Assembly: GCF_037404875.1 (NCBI RefSeq)
Contig: NZ_JBBELO010000032.1
Span: 1-64,000 of the forward strand
Direction: 5' to 3'
Origin: Orlajensenia sp037404875
Lineage (GTDB): Bacteria; Actinomycetota; Actinomycetes; Actinomycetales; Microbacteriaceae
DNA length: 64,000 nucleotides
In this document: piece by piece, positions 7,416 through 15,547 of the stretch
Layout of the letters: every line of letters starts with the position of its first letter
Numbering within the stretch: position 1 is the stretch's first letter
The notes under the pieces: generated by a model
Databases searched by the model: none
The model's input: the letters and a program-made list of their open reading frames with translations, nothing else
Told to the model about the DNA's origin: nothing
Program-made: the position numbers and the translations under genes

Positions 7416-8390
7416 ATGGCCGTCATCGACAACGCCGTCTATGTCGACGGGGTGCGCGCCGCCGATCCGGTGACGCTCGCGTCGACCTTCGAGACCAAGG
7501 ACCAGCTCGGCGGCTTCGCCTGGATCGGCCTGTACCGGCCGACGGATGCGGAGCTGCACGCCGTCGCGACGGAGTTCGAACTGCACGAACTCGCGGTGGA
7601 GGATGCCGCGAAGGGCCACCAGCGCGCGAAGCTCGAGCGCTACGGCAACACCCTCTTCGTCGTGCTGCGCCCGGCTCGCTACGACGACGCGACCGAGACG
7701 GTGGACTTCGGGGAGCTTCACCTGTTCGTCGGACCCGACTTCGTCGTCAGCATCCGGCACGCGGAGTCTCCCGACCTGCACGCGGTGCGGCTGCGACTGG
7801 AGGCCAACCCCGAACTGCTCGCAAAGGGGCCGGAGTCGGTGCTCTACGCGATTCTCGACCAGGTGGTCGACGAGTACGCGCCCGTGGTCGCGGGCCTGCA
7901 GAACGACACCGACGAGATCGAGGACCAGATCTTCCAGGGCGACAACGAGGTCACCCGGCGCATCTACGCCCTCATCAGCGAGGTGACCGCCGTTCAGCGC
8001 GCCACCCGGCCGCTTCCCGAGATGCTCGACGCACTGCAGGGCGGGAGTGAGAAGTACGGGGTCGACATCGAGTTGCAGCGCCGGTTGCGCGACGTGGCCG
8101 ACCACAGCATCCGTCTCGTCGAGCATGTTGACGGCTTCAAGCAGCTGCTGCAGAACGCGCTGACCGTGCAGCTCACGCTGGTCGGCCAGCGGCAGAACGA
8201 CGAGGTCAAGCGCGTGTCCAGCTGGGCTGCGATCCTCTTCACGCCCACCCTCGTCGGCACCATCTACGGCATGAACTTCGACCACATGCCCGAGTTGCAC
8301 TGGCAGCTCGGATACCCGTTCGCCCTTGCCCTCATGTTCGCCACCGGTCTGGTGCTCTACCTCGTCTTCAAGAAGCGCGGCTGGTTGTAG
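7416..8390 (+). CDS. corA: CorA-type magnesium/divalent cation transporter
   Basis: A 324-aa membrane protein that should form a pentameric Mg2+ (possibly Co2+/Ni2+) channel. A large N-terminal cytoplasmic domain with the long stalk helix precedes two C-terminal membrane helices. The pore signature GMN is intact at residues 285-287 (IYGMNF), followed by the second helix and a basic C-terminus (FKKRGWL). ATG 7416 lies five nt after AGGAG. The gene sits alone between a terminator and the helicase-like gene. Confidence 0.95.
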   Translation: MAVIDNAVYVDGVRAADPVTLASTFETKDQLGGFAWIGLYRPTDAELHAVATEFELHELAVEDAAKGHQRAKLERYGNTLFVVLRPARYDDATETVDFGELHLFVGPDFVVSIRHAESPDLHAVRLRLEANPELLAKGPESVLYAILDQVVDEYAPVVAGLQNDTDEIEDQIFQGDNEVTRRIYALISEVTAVQRATRPLPEMLDALQGGSEKYGVDIELQRRLRDVADHSIRLVEHVDGFKQLLQNALTVQLTLVGQRQNDEVKRVSSWAAILFTPTLVGTIYGMNFDHMPELHWQLGYPFALALMFATGLVLYLVFKKRGWL

Positions 8391-8488
8391 GCCGGTTCAC
8401 GGGCCGCGGAGGCCGGTTCCGCGGCCGCTTCTGGCGAAACTCGGGCTGCCTGCGCCGTAATGCGTAGGTATCGACTTAGGGTGTCGGT

Positions 8489-11400
8489 GTGTGGCGCCTG
8501 GAACGTAAGAACGAAGACGAGCATGGGAGCTCGCCGTCGGCCCTGCCCGAATCGCAGGTCACCGCTCCCCACATGCTGAGCACCGGTGACCCCCTCGTGC
8601 GACCCGGCAACATCGCCGAGCCGGCCTGGAACCGCTGGCGCGACGAGCTCGCCGCCGTCGGAGGGCGCTCGGCCCTGCTGCATTTCGAGGACAGGCCGCG
8701 TACCCGCATCGAGCTCAGCGTCACGCATCCCGGCGGGCTGCCCCAGTTCATCACCGGTAAGACCGTGCTGCTCTCGAGCCTGATCCGCGACGAACTCGCC
8801 CTGCGCAACGCTCGGCTGGCGGCCGGAGCGATCACGCAGAAGGGCGTCGAGCTGCGCTCCGTGCGCGGCATCGAGAGCGTGCACCTGGCCATCGGCCTCG
8901 CGCAGTGGCGCATCGGCGAAGAGGACTTCCTCGCGCCCGTCCTGCTGCGGCCCCTCGCGATACGCCGCTACGGCCGCGACTTCGAGCTCAAGCTCAAGGG
9001 ACAGCCCTTCCTGAACCCCGAGCTGGCTCACGCGCTCAAGACCCAGTTCCAGATCTCGCTCGACGCCGACGCGTTCGTCGCGCTCGCCGTCAGCAACGGC
9101 GTCTTCAAGCCGCAACCCGTCATCGACCGACTGCGGGGACTGACCTCCCACCTGCCGTGGTTCAGCGTCGCCCCGCGCCTGGTCGTGTCGTCGTTCGCCG
9201 ACATCGGCCGACGGATGTGCGCCGACGCGTCGAACCTCTCGCATCCGGTGATCGACGCCGTCGCGGGCAACCCCACCTCGCGCGCCCTCATCGAGGGCTC
9301 GTACAACCCCGTGCAGGCGAGCAACCAGGACTCGCGTCCGCCCGCCACCGACGTACTGCTGCTCGACGCGGACGCGGAGCAGGAGACGGTGATCGCGCAG
9401 ATCTCCGCGGGCAACTCGGTCGTCGTGAAGACGCTTCCCGGAACCGGCGGAACGCAGACCATCGTCAACGCGCTCGGAACGCTCGTCGGCCAGCACAAGC
9501 GCGTGCTCGTCGTCAGTGCGCGCCGGGCCAGCCTCGACGGCATCGCCCACCGCCTTGCCCAGGTCGGGCTGCCCGGCGTGGCCGTGAGCACCCGCAGCCT
9601 GCGCCGCGACCTCATCCAGGGCATCAGCCGCAACGAGAAGGCCACCGCACCCAGCGTGAGCGACGTGGATGACGCCCTCGTGCGACTGCGCAAGGTACTG
9701 CTCGACTACCGGCACGCTCTCACGCGCCGCGACCCCGCGCTCGGCGTCTCGGTTCTGGATGCCCTCGGCGAGCTGACGCGCCTGTCGCGTCTCGCGGTGC
9801 CCCCTGTCACGACCGCCCGTCTGGAGCACGACTCGCTCGTCGCCCTCGCCCACGACCGGCCCGCGGCAGCCCAGACGCTCATCAAGGCGGCCGCGCTCGG
9901 CCAATTCCGCTACGGGCCGGGCGATTCGCCGTGGTACGGAGCGTCGTTCTCGTCGACGCAGGAGGCGAGCACCGCCCACGAATTGGCGAAGCGGCTCAAC
10001 ACCATCGAGCTGCCCCGGCTCATCGAGCGCGCCAACGCCCTCATCGGCCAGACGCGACTGCGCCCGTTCGAGTCCATCGCCGAACTCGGCATCTACCTGC
10101 GCCTGCTGCTCGACATCCGCGAGACCCTCGACAAGTTCCAGCCGGCCGTCTACGACCGCTCGCTCGTCGAGCTCATCGCGGCCACCTCGCAGCGCCGCGA
10201 CACCCCGGAGATGTCGGGCGCGAACCGCCGTCGACTGCGCAAGCTCGCCGCCGAGTACCTGCGCCCGGGCGTGCACGTGACCGACATGAACGACGCGCTG
10301 CGCCGCATCCAGCAGCAGCGCACGCTGTGGCAGCGGTATGTCGTCGCCGGTTCGACACCGCAGGTTCCCGTCGGCATCGCCGACGTGCAGGTCGCCTACC
10401 AGCGCGTCACCGAAGACCTCGGCCGACTGGATGCGCCGCTCGGGGTCTCGGGAACGGCCCGTCAGCTCGCCGCCCGACCCATCCGCGAGCTGATCTACAC
10501 GATGTCGGGCCTCGCCGCCGAGTCCGAGGTGCTCGCCAACCTGCAGGAGCGCACCGCCTTGCTCGCCCGCCTGCGCGACCTCGGCCTCGACCCGCTGCTG
10601 ACCGACCTGTCGCGCCGTCACATTCCCGAGGAGGGCGTCTCGAACGAGCTCGAGCTCGCCTGGTGGCAGTCGGCCCTCGAACTGCTGCTCGCCGGCGACA
10701 AGGCCCTGCTCGGGGCCAACACCGCCGTGCTCGACCGGCTCGAGGCCGACTTCACCCTCGTCGACGAGGCGCACGCCTCGGCCTCCGCCGGCATCCTCGG
10801 CGCGCTGCTGGCCGAGACGTGGAAGATCGGCGTGGTCGACTGGCCCGAGGAGGCCGACCTGCTGCGGCGGTTGCTGCGCGCGGACCGGGTCAGCCCGAAG
10901 GTGCTGCAGGCGCGCGCCCCGCACCTCTCGAAGGTGCTCGCGCCCGTCTGGCTCGCCTCGCCCTACGACGTGGCCGACATCACCGACGAGATCGTCTTCG
11001 ACACGGTCATGCTCGTGGATGCCGGTGCCACCAGCTTCGCCGAGAACCTCGGCGCCATCCGCCGCGGCAAGCAGGTGGTCGCCTTCGGCGATCCCGTGAC
11101 GCAGACGCCCTCGCAGTTCGACATCGGCGTGTTCGACGCAAGCGAGACGGTGCCCGCCGAGGCGGCCTCTCCGAGCGTGGACGCGCTGCACGCGGATTCC
11201 GCGTTGGCACGGCTCGGCGAGATCCTGCCGACCCTCACCCTCACCCGCAGCTATCGCGCCGGGGGAGAGGACCTCGCCGAACTCGTCAACCGCCGGTTCT
11301 ACGGCGGGCGCATCGAGGCCCTGCCGTGGGCGGGCAGCTTCCTCGGCCATGGCAGCCTCAACCTGCACTACGTTGTCGGGCACGGCATGCCCGACAACGA

Positions 11401-12256
11401 CAGCGGTGCCGTCGAGAGCGTCGACGCCGAGGTCGCGAAGGTCGTCGAGCTCGTCATGGAGCACGCCGTGAAGCGACCGCGCGAGTCCCTCATGGTGATC
11501 ACCGCGAGCGCCCGGCACGCCGTGCGCGTGCACCAGTCGGTGCTCGCTGCCTTCGCCAAGCGCACCGACCTCTCGAGCTTCATCCTCAACGACACAGCGG
11601 AACCCTTCACCGTCCTCACCCTCGAGCAGGCCACCGCTCAGAGCCGCGACCGGGTGATCTTCTCCATCGGCTACGGCCGCACGCCGCACGGCCGCGTGCT
11701 CTCCAACTTCGGCGCCCTCGGCGAGCCGGGCGGCGATCGCCTGCTCGCCGTCGGCATGACGCGGGCTCGGCGGGCGATGGACATCGTCTCGTGCTTCCGT
11801 CCCGAGGAGATCGACGAGGAACGTCGCCGCCACGGCATCCTCGCCCTCGCCAACGTTCTCGAGCACATCGACGTCCGCCAGAACGAGGAACGCGCCGTCG
11901 GAACGGGCGACGCCATGCTCGTCGACCTCGCCGCCCGCCTGCGTGCACGCGGCCTGCGCGTCGAGCTCGGTCATCGCGGCAAGCTCGCCGTGGCCGTCGC
12001 ACACGCCGGCAAGGCGCTCGTCATCGAGACGGATGCGGTGGTCGGCAGTCGCAGCCTGCGCGAGTCGCTGCGTCTGCGCCCCGACGTGCTGCGCCGCCTC
12101 GGCTGGCACTACCTGCGGGTGCACTCCTTCGAGCTGTTCAGCGATCCGGAGGCCGTCGCCGCGCGTGTCGCCGCCCTGCTCGGCGTGAAGGCGTCATCGC
12201 CCGAGACGCTCGAGACCGCACCGCTCGACCTGCCGCCGCGTCGCGCAGCCGGCTGA
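8489..12256 (+). CDS. SF1 helicase-like protein with degenerate ATPase motifs and C-terminal Vsr-like nuclease domain
   Basis: A 1255-aa protein built like the actinobacterial AAA_11/AAA_12 SF1 helicases that end in a Vsr-like (REase_MTES_1575) domain. The ATPase signatures are damaged. The P-loop reads PGTGGTQT with Gly321 where the family has Lys; the Walker B region reads LVDAGAT with Ala845 in place of the catalytic Glu; motif III survives only as GDPVTQTPSQF. The C-terminal block (about 1165-1240) keeps the recognisable LGWHYLRVHS core and an IETD segment. The start is GTG, 6 nt after TAGGGT (leaderless). Unless ATP is bound unconventionally it should not be an active helicase; a structural, sensing or nuclease-recruiting role in DNA repair or defence is possible. 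Confidence 0.8.
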   Translation: MWRLERKNEDEHGSSPSALPESQVTAPHMLSTGDPLVRPGNIAEPAWNRWRDELAAVGGRSALLHFEDRPRTRIELSVTHPGGLPQFITGKTVLLSSLIRDELALRNARLAAGAITQKGVELRSVRGIESVHLAIGLAQWRIGEEDFLAPVLLRPLAIRRYGRDFELKLKGQPFLNPELAHALKTQFQISLDADAFVALAVSNGVFKPQPVIDRLRGLTSHLPWFSVAPRLVVSSFADIGRRMCADASNLSHPVIDAVAGNPTSRALIEGSYNPVQASNQDSRPPATDVLLLDADAEQETVIAQISAGNSVVVKTLPGTGGTQTIVNALGTLVGQHKRVLVVSARRASLDGIAHRLAQVGLPGVAVSTRSLRRDLIQGISRNEKATAPSVSDVDDALVRLRKVLLDYRHALTRRDPALGVSVLDALGELTRLSRLAVPPVTTARLEHDSLVALAHDRPAAAQTLIKAAALGQFRYGPGDSPWYGASFSSTQEASTAHELAKRLNTIELPRLIERANALIGQTRLRPFESIAELGIYLRLLLDIRETLDKFQPAVYDRSLVELIAATSQRRDTPEMSGANRRRLRKLAAEYLRPGVHVTDMNDALRRIQQQRTLWQRYVVAGSTPQVPVGIADVQVAYQRVTEDLGRLDAPLGVSGTARQLAARPIRELIYTMSGLAAESEVLANLQERTALLARLRDLGLDPLLTDLSRRHIPEEGVSNELELAWWQSALELLLAGDKALLGANTAVLDRLEADFTLVDEAHASASAGILGALLAETWKIGVVDWPEEADLLRRLLRADRVSPKVLQARAPHLSKVLAPVWLASPYDVADITDEIVFDTVMLVDAGATSFAENLGAIRRGKQVVAFGDPVTQTPSQFDIGVFDASETVPAEAASPSVDALHADSALARLGEILPTLTLTRSYRAGGEDLAELVNRRFYGGRIEALPWAGSFLGHGSLNLHYVVGHGMPDNDSGAVESVDAEVAKVVELVMEHAVKRPRESLMVITASARHAVRVHQSVLAAFAKRTDLSSFILNDTAEPFTVLTLEQATAQSRDRVIFSIGYGRTPHGRVLSNFGALGEPGGDRLLAVGMTRARRAMDIVSCFRPEEIDEERRRHGILALANVLEHIDVRQNEERAVGTGDAMLVDLAARLRARGLRVELGHRGKLAVAVAHAGKALVIETDAVVGSRSLRESLRLRPDVLRRLGWHYLRVHSFELFSDPEAVAARVAALLGVKASSPETLETAPLDLPPRRAAG

Positions 12257-12273
12257 CGCGTACGCTGGAGCAC

Positions 12274-12468
12274 GTGGTCGGCGAAGAGTCCCCGCGCGCG
12301 CAGCGCGTGGAACGGCAGCGGGGAGCGCGGCGCGCCAAGCTCACCCCCGTGCCCGGAACCGACACGTCGCCGGAGGCGCCCCCGGCTCCGGAGGGCGGCG
12401 TGGCGGCATCCGGCAGCTCGGGGCCGAATGACGACCGGCTGCGGCGGGAACGGCCGCCGCACTGGTGA
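12274..12468 (+). CDS. Small protein with disordered body and basic PPHW tail (64 aa)
   Basis: A 64-codon ORF starting at GTG 12274, 17 nt after the helicase-like gene, preceded by TACGCT (7 nt) and a weak GGAG. The first 25 residues are basic, the middle is Pro/Ala/Gly/Ser-rich and surely disordered, and the end is DDRLRRERPPHW. Short actinobacterial proteins with a similar Asp-Arg-Leu-Arg...Pro-Pro-His-Trp ending are familiar to me, but I cannot name a function. Its place directly after the helicase-like gene suggests the two could work together. Confidence 0.6.
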   Translation: MVGEESPRAQRVERQRGARRAKLTPVPGTDTSPEAPPAPEGGVAASGSSGPNDDRLRRERPPHW

Positions 12469-12498
12469 AGCCCCGTCGTGCTGCCTGCGCGCTGAGCC

Positions 12499-12909
12499 TC
12501 AGTCGCGCTGGCGCGCCTGCACCGCGAGCAGGTCGCGGATCTCGGTGAGACGGTCCAGTTCCGTGGCCGCGGCGGCCGAAGGCTCCACGCCGGCACGACG
12601 GCGACGCTCCTGCGCGGCCTTCAGCGTGTTGATGGGCAGCACGAACACGAAGTAGACGACTGTTGCCACGATGAGGAACGTGATGATCGCCCCGAGCACG
12701 GCGCCGTAGCCGATCTCGGCCTTGGTGCCCGGGATGGTCCAGGTCAGCGAGTTCAGGCTGTCGGACTGGAAGATGGCGCCGATCAGCGGATTGAAGATGT
12801 TCGTGACGATCGAGTTCACCACGGCGGTGAACGCCGCTCCGATCACGACAGCCACAGCCAGGTCGATCACGTTGCCACGGATGATGAAGTCGCGGAAGCC
12901 TTTGAGCAC
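12499..12909 (-). CDS. mscL: Large-conductance mechanosensitive channel MscL
   Basis: A 136-aa channel, the usual MscL length. The N-terminal amphipathic helix (LKGFRDFIIRGNVIDLAVAVVIGAAF) runs into the pore-lining first membrane helix, and the second helix is at about 70-95. The C-terminal segment (about 105-136) is the cytoplasmic helix. The channel opens under membrane tension to release solutes during hypo-osmotic shock. The start is GTG 12909 behind a purine-rich site; longer in-frame starts would run into the neighbouring gene. It lies 40 nt from, and in the same direction as, the FmdB-like gene. Confidence 0.96.
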   Translation of the reverse strand: MLKGFRDFIIRGNVIDLAVAVVIGAAFTAVVNSIVTNIFNPLIGAIFQSDSLNSLTWTIPGTKAEIGYGAVLGAIITFLIVATVVYFVFVLPINTLKAAQERRRRAGVEPSAAAATELDRLTEIRDLLAVQARQRD

Positions 12910-12949
12910 GCTTTCCCCCCTCGGGGTCGAGAACACCGTCACGTCGACG

Positions 12950-13306
12950 TTAGGAGGCGGAGGAGCCGGCTGTCGAGGACGCCGAAGACGAGGATCCCGA
13001 AGAAGACGATCCGGACGAAGAGGATCCGGACGACGAGGACCCCGACGAGGACTTCGCGTCGGACGACTTCCCGGAGGACGTCGACTCACTGGAACCGGTG
13101 ACACTGCCGGCGCCGCCCGATGAGGACCCCGCGCGCGAGTCGGTGCGGTAGAAGCCCGATCCGTTGAAGGTGACGCCGATGGCGCTGAACACCTTGCGCA
13201 GCTTTCCGCCGCACACCTCGCAGATGCTCAGGGAGTCATCCGAGAACGACTGCACGATGTCGAAGGCGTTGTCGCACGCGGTGCAACGGTAGGAGTAGGT
13301 GGGCAC
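12950..13306 (-). CDS. FmdB/CxxC zinc-ribbon protein with Ser/Gly repeat tail
   Basis: A 118-aa protein. The N-terminal 45 residues are the FmdB-type zinc ribbon: MPTYSYRC with Cys8/Cys11 and Cys29/Cys32 as paired CxxC knuckles. From about residue 66 to the end it is almost pure Ser and Gly in repeats of roughly five residues (SSSSG), encoded by a run of imperfect 15-nt repeats. Such proteins are often linked to amidase/formamidase regulation, but the role in actinomycetes is unproven. The start is GTG 13306. The upstream 5-formyl-THF cyclo-ligase gene is 16 nt away on the same strand, so an operon cyclo-ligase, fmdB-like, mscL is likely. Confidence 0.9.
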   Translation of the reverse strand: MPTYSYRCTACDNAFDIVQSFSDDSLSICEVCGGKLRKVFSAIGVTFNGSGFYRTDSRAGSSSGGAGSVTGSSESTSSGKSSDAKSSSGSSSSGSSSSGSSSSGSSSSASSTAGSSAS

Positions 13307-13322
13307 AGGGTCTCCGAGACGA

Positions 13323-13901
13323 TCAGAACGAGAGGATTCGCGTCGGTGTGACGACACCGTTGACGGGCGCATCGTGTCGCTCGCGGGGAACCTCGTCGAT
13401 CACCTCCGCGTCGAACACGACCGCATACACCGGGGGACATCTTTCCATTGATCCGAGGGTCTTGTCGAAATAGCCCCGTCCCCAGCCCATGCGCATACCG
13501 GTGCCGTCGACGGCGGATGCGGGAACGACGATGAGGTCGACATCGTTGATGGCGATGGGCCCGAGCAGTTCGCCGACGGCCTCGGGAAGCCCGTAGATGC
13601 CCTCGGTCTCGACGTTCTCCTCGCCGACGGTCCAGTCCAGCAGCCCGTCATCGCGCGAGATGGGGAACAGCACCCGGATGCCCTGGCTCTCCGCCCAGTT
13701 GATGAACGGGCGGGTGTTCGGCTCCTGGGGGGTCGAGAGATAGCAAGCCACCGACCGTGCGGAGAGGTCGAGGCCGACCGCCTGCAGGTTCTCGGTGATG
13801 CCCGCCGTCGCGGCATCCCGCTCGTGCGCGCTCATGTTCTGTCGTCGTTCGCGAATCTCGGCGCGCAGTGCGCGCTTGGTGGTGACGGCGTCGGACGACA
13901 T
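13323..13901 (-). CDS. 5-formyltetrahydrofolate cyclo-ligase
   Basis: A 192-aa enzyme converting 5-formyl-THF and ATP to 5,10-methenyl-THF in the cytoplasm. The N-terminal TKRALRAEIRERR helix and the C-terminal ATP/phosphate loop (GMRMGWGRGYFDKTL, about 136-150) are family signatures. The start is ATG 13901, with TACAAT 6 nt upstream, a near-perfect -10 box for a leaderless transcript. It is divergent from galU across a 56-bp gap, an arrangement common in actinomycetes. Confidence 0.94.
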   Translation of the reverse strand: MSSDAVTTKRALRAEIRERRQNMSAHERDAATAGITENLQAVGLDLSARSVACYLSTPQEPNTRPFINWAESQGIRVLFPISRDDGLLDWTVGEENVETEGIYGLPEAVGELLGPIAINDVDLIVVPASAVDGTGMRMGWGRGYFDKTLGSMERCPPVYAVVFDAEVIDEVPRERHDAPVNGVVTPTRILSF

Positions 13902-13957
13902 GCGCTCATTGTAAAGGCGTCATCTGCTCGACATATGTTGCCGCTACGGTGGGGGGC

Positions 13958-14851
13958 ATGACTCATCGCATCACGAAGGCCGTCATACCTGCTGCGGGAC
14001 TCGGCACCCGCTTCCTTCCGGCAACGAAGGCGATGCCCAAGGAGATGCTCCCGGTGGTCGACAAGCCGGCCATCCAGTACGTCGTCGAGGAGGCCGTCTC
14101 GGCCGGGCTCGAAGACGTTCTCATGATCATCGGCCGCAACAAGAACGCGCTGGCCAATCACTTCGACCAGGTTCCCGAGTTGGAGCTCAACCTGGAGAAG
14201 AAGGGCGATCTCGACCGGCTCGAGCGCACCAAGTTCCCGAGCGACCTGGCCGACATCCACTTCCTGCGCCAGGGCGACCCCAAGGGACTGGGGCACGCCG
14301 TGCTGCGCGCCAAGAAGCACGTCGACGGCGTGCCATTCGCCGTGCTGCTCGGTGACGACATCATCCACCCCGACGAGCCCCTGCTCGACCGCATGCTCGA
14401 CGAGCAGGAGAAGCGGGACGCGACCATCATCGCGCTGCTCGAGGTCGACCCGTCGCAGATCCACCTCTACGGTGCCGCCGCGGTCGAGGCGACCGAGACC
14501 GACGACGTCGTGCGCGTCACCGGCCTCGTCGAGAAGCCGTCGAAGGAGGACGCACCGTCGAACCTCGCCATCATCGGCCGGTACGTGCTGAAGTCCGACG
14601 TGTTCGAGGTTCTCGAGCGCACCGAGCCCGGCAAGGGCGGCGAGATCCAGCTGACCGATGCCCTTCAGGAGATGGCGGCGCATCCCGAGGTGAGCGGCGG
14701 CGTGTACGGCGTGATCTTCCGTGGGCGACGCTTCGACACCGGAGACCGCCTCGACTACATCAAGGCCATCGTGCAGCTGGCCGTCGAGCGCGAAGACCTC
14801 GGACCCGAGCTGCGGCCCTGGTTGCGCGACTTCGCGGGCGATCTCGACTAG
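13958..14851 (+). CDS. galU: UTP--glucose-1-phosphate uridylyltransferase
   Basis: A 297-aa nucleotidyltransferase making UDP-glucose from UTP and glucose-1-phosphate, for cell-wall polymers and glycolipids. The nucleotide-binding loop AAGLGTRFLPATKAMPKEMLP (about 12-32) and the sugar-phosphate region (VEKPSKEDAPSN) are typical, and the length is standard. ATG 13958 is 7 nt after TACGGT. It probably leads an operon: an acetyltransferase begins 9 nt after its stop and a division-type membrane protein follows. Confidence 0.96.
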   Translation: MTHRITKAVIPAAGLGTRFLPATKAMPKEMLPVVDKPAIQYVVEEAVSAGLEDVLMIIGRNKNALANHFDQVPELELNLEKKGDLDRLERTKFPSDLADIHFLRQGDPKGLGHAVLRAKKHVDGVPFAVLLGDDIIHPDEPLLDRMLDEQEKRDATIIALLEVDPSQIHLYGAAAVEATETDDVVRVTGLVEKPSKEDAPSNLAIIGRYVLKSDVFEVLERTEPGKGGEIQLTDALQEMAAHPEVSGGVYGVIFRGRRFDTGDRLDYIKAIVQLAVEREDLGPELRPWLRDFAGDLD

Positions 14852-14860
14852 GGTTCCTGC

Positions 14861-15523
14861 GTGGCCACAACCGTTCCCACGCTCCGCGAAGGCGCCATCA
14901 CCATTCGGCCCATCCGGCTGCGGGATGCGCGAACGCTCGAGCGGGAACTCATGGAGAACCGGCGTTGGTTGCGCCAGTGGGAGGCGACCAGCCCGCACAG
15001 CTTCGCGAACTTCGACATGCGCGCGAGCGTGCGCGGCCTGCTCGCCCACGCCCGCGCCGGCACCGGCCTGCCCTTCGTCGTCGAGGTCGACGGCGAGATC
15101 GCCGGGCAGCTGAACGTCTCGAGCATCACGGGCGGCTCCCTGGCCTCGGCGAGTATCGGCTACTGGGTCGCCGAGCGGTTCGCGGGGCGCTCCGCGACCC
15201 CCACCGCCGTCGCCCTCGCCACCGACTACTGCTTCTACCACCTCGGCCTTCACCGCATGGAGATCTGCATCCGCCCCGAGAACGGCCCGTCGCTGCGCGT
15301 GGTCGAGAAGCTCGGCTTCCGCTACGAGGGGCTGCGGCGCCGGTTCATCCACATCAACGGGGACTGGCGCGACCACTATTCCTTCGCCCTCGTCGGGGAA
15401 GAGCTGGAGCAGGGCGTGCTGCGCCGTTGGCTCGACGGCGCGGTGCCACCGGATGCCGCGAGCGTTCCCCCCGCGGATCGGGAAGCGGCGGGACATCCGT
15501 TGCGTGTCGTGCAACGCTTCTAA
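14861..15523 (+). CDS. GNAT acetyltransferase, RimJ/RimL type
   Basis: A 220-aa GNAT protein. The first strand (ITIRPIRLRDAR), the acetyl-CoA loop region around 100-130 and the conserved HRMEICIRPENGPSLRVVEKLGFRYEG (about 128-154) are characteristic of N-terminal protein acetyltransferases of the RimJ branch. The start is GTG 14861, nine nt after galU. In many actinomycetes a rimJ-like gene lies between galU/moeA-like (glp) and sepX/glpR, matching this order. The acetylated protein is not known. Confidence 0.88.
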   Translation: MATTVPTLREGAITIRPIRLRDARTLERELMENRRWLRQWEATSPHSFANFDMRASVRGLLAHARAGTGLPFVVEVDGEIAGQLNVSSITGGSLASASIGYWVAERFAGRSATPTAVALATDYCFYHLGLHRMEICIRPENGPSLRVVEKLGFRYEGLRRRFIHINGDWRDHYSFALVGEELEQGVLRRWLDGAVPPDAASVPPADREAAGHPLRVVQRF

Positions 15524-15547
15524 TGCACGGACCCCTACCGTGTAACC

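Noticed and set aside
10763..10774. DEAH in the helicase-like protein as a Walker B motif
   Set aside because: It lies outside the position of motif II in this family; the true Walker B place is the VDAGAT segment.
8357..12124. 1255-codon open frame on the minus strand opposite the helicase-like gene
   Set aside because: A mirror frame caused by high-GC codon bias; its product is Asp/Gly/Val/Arg low-complexity with no motif, while the plus frame has clear domains.
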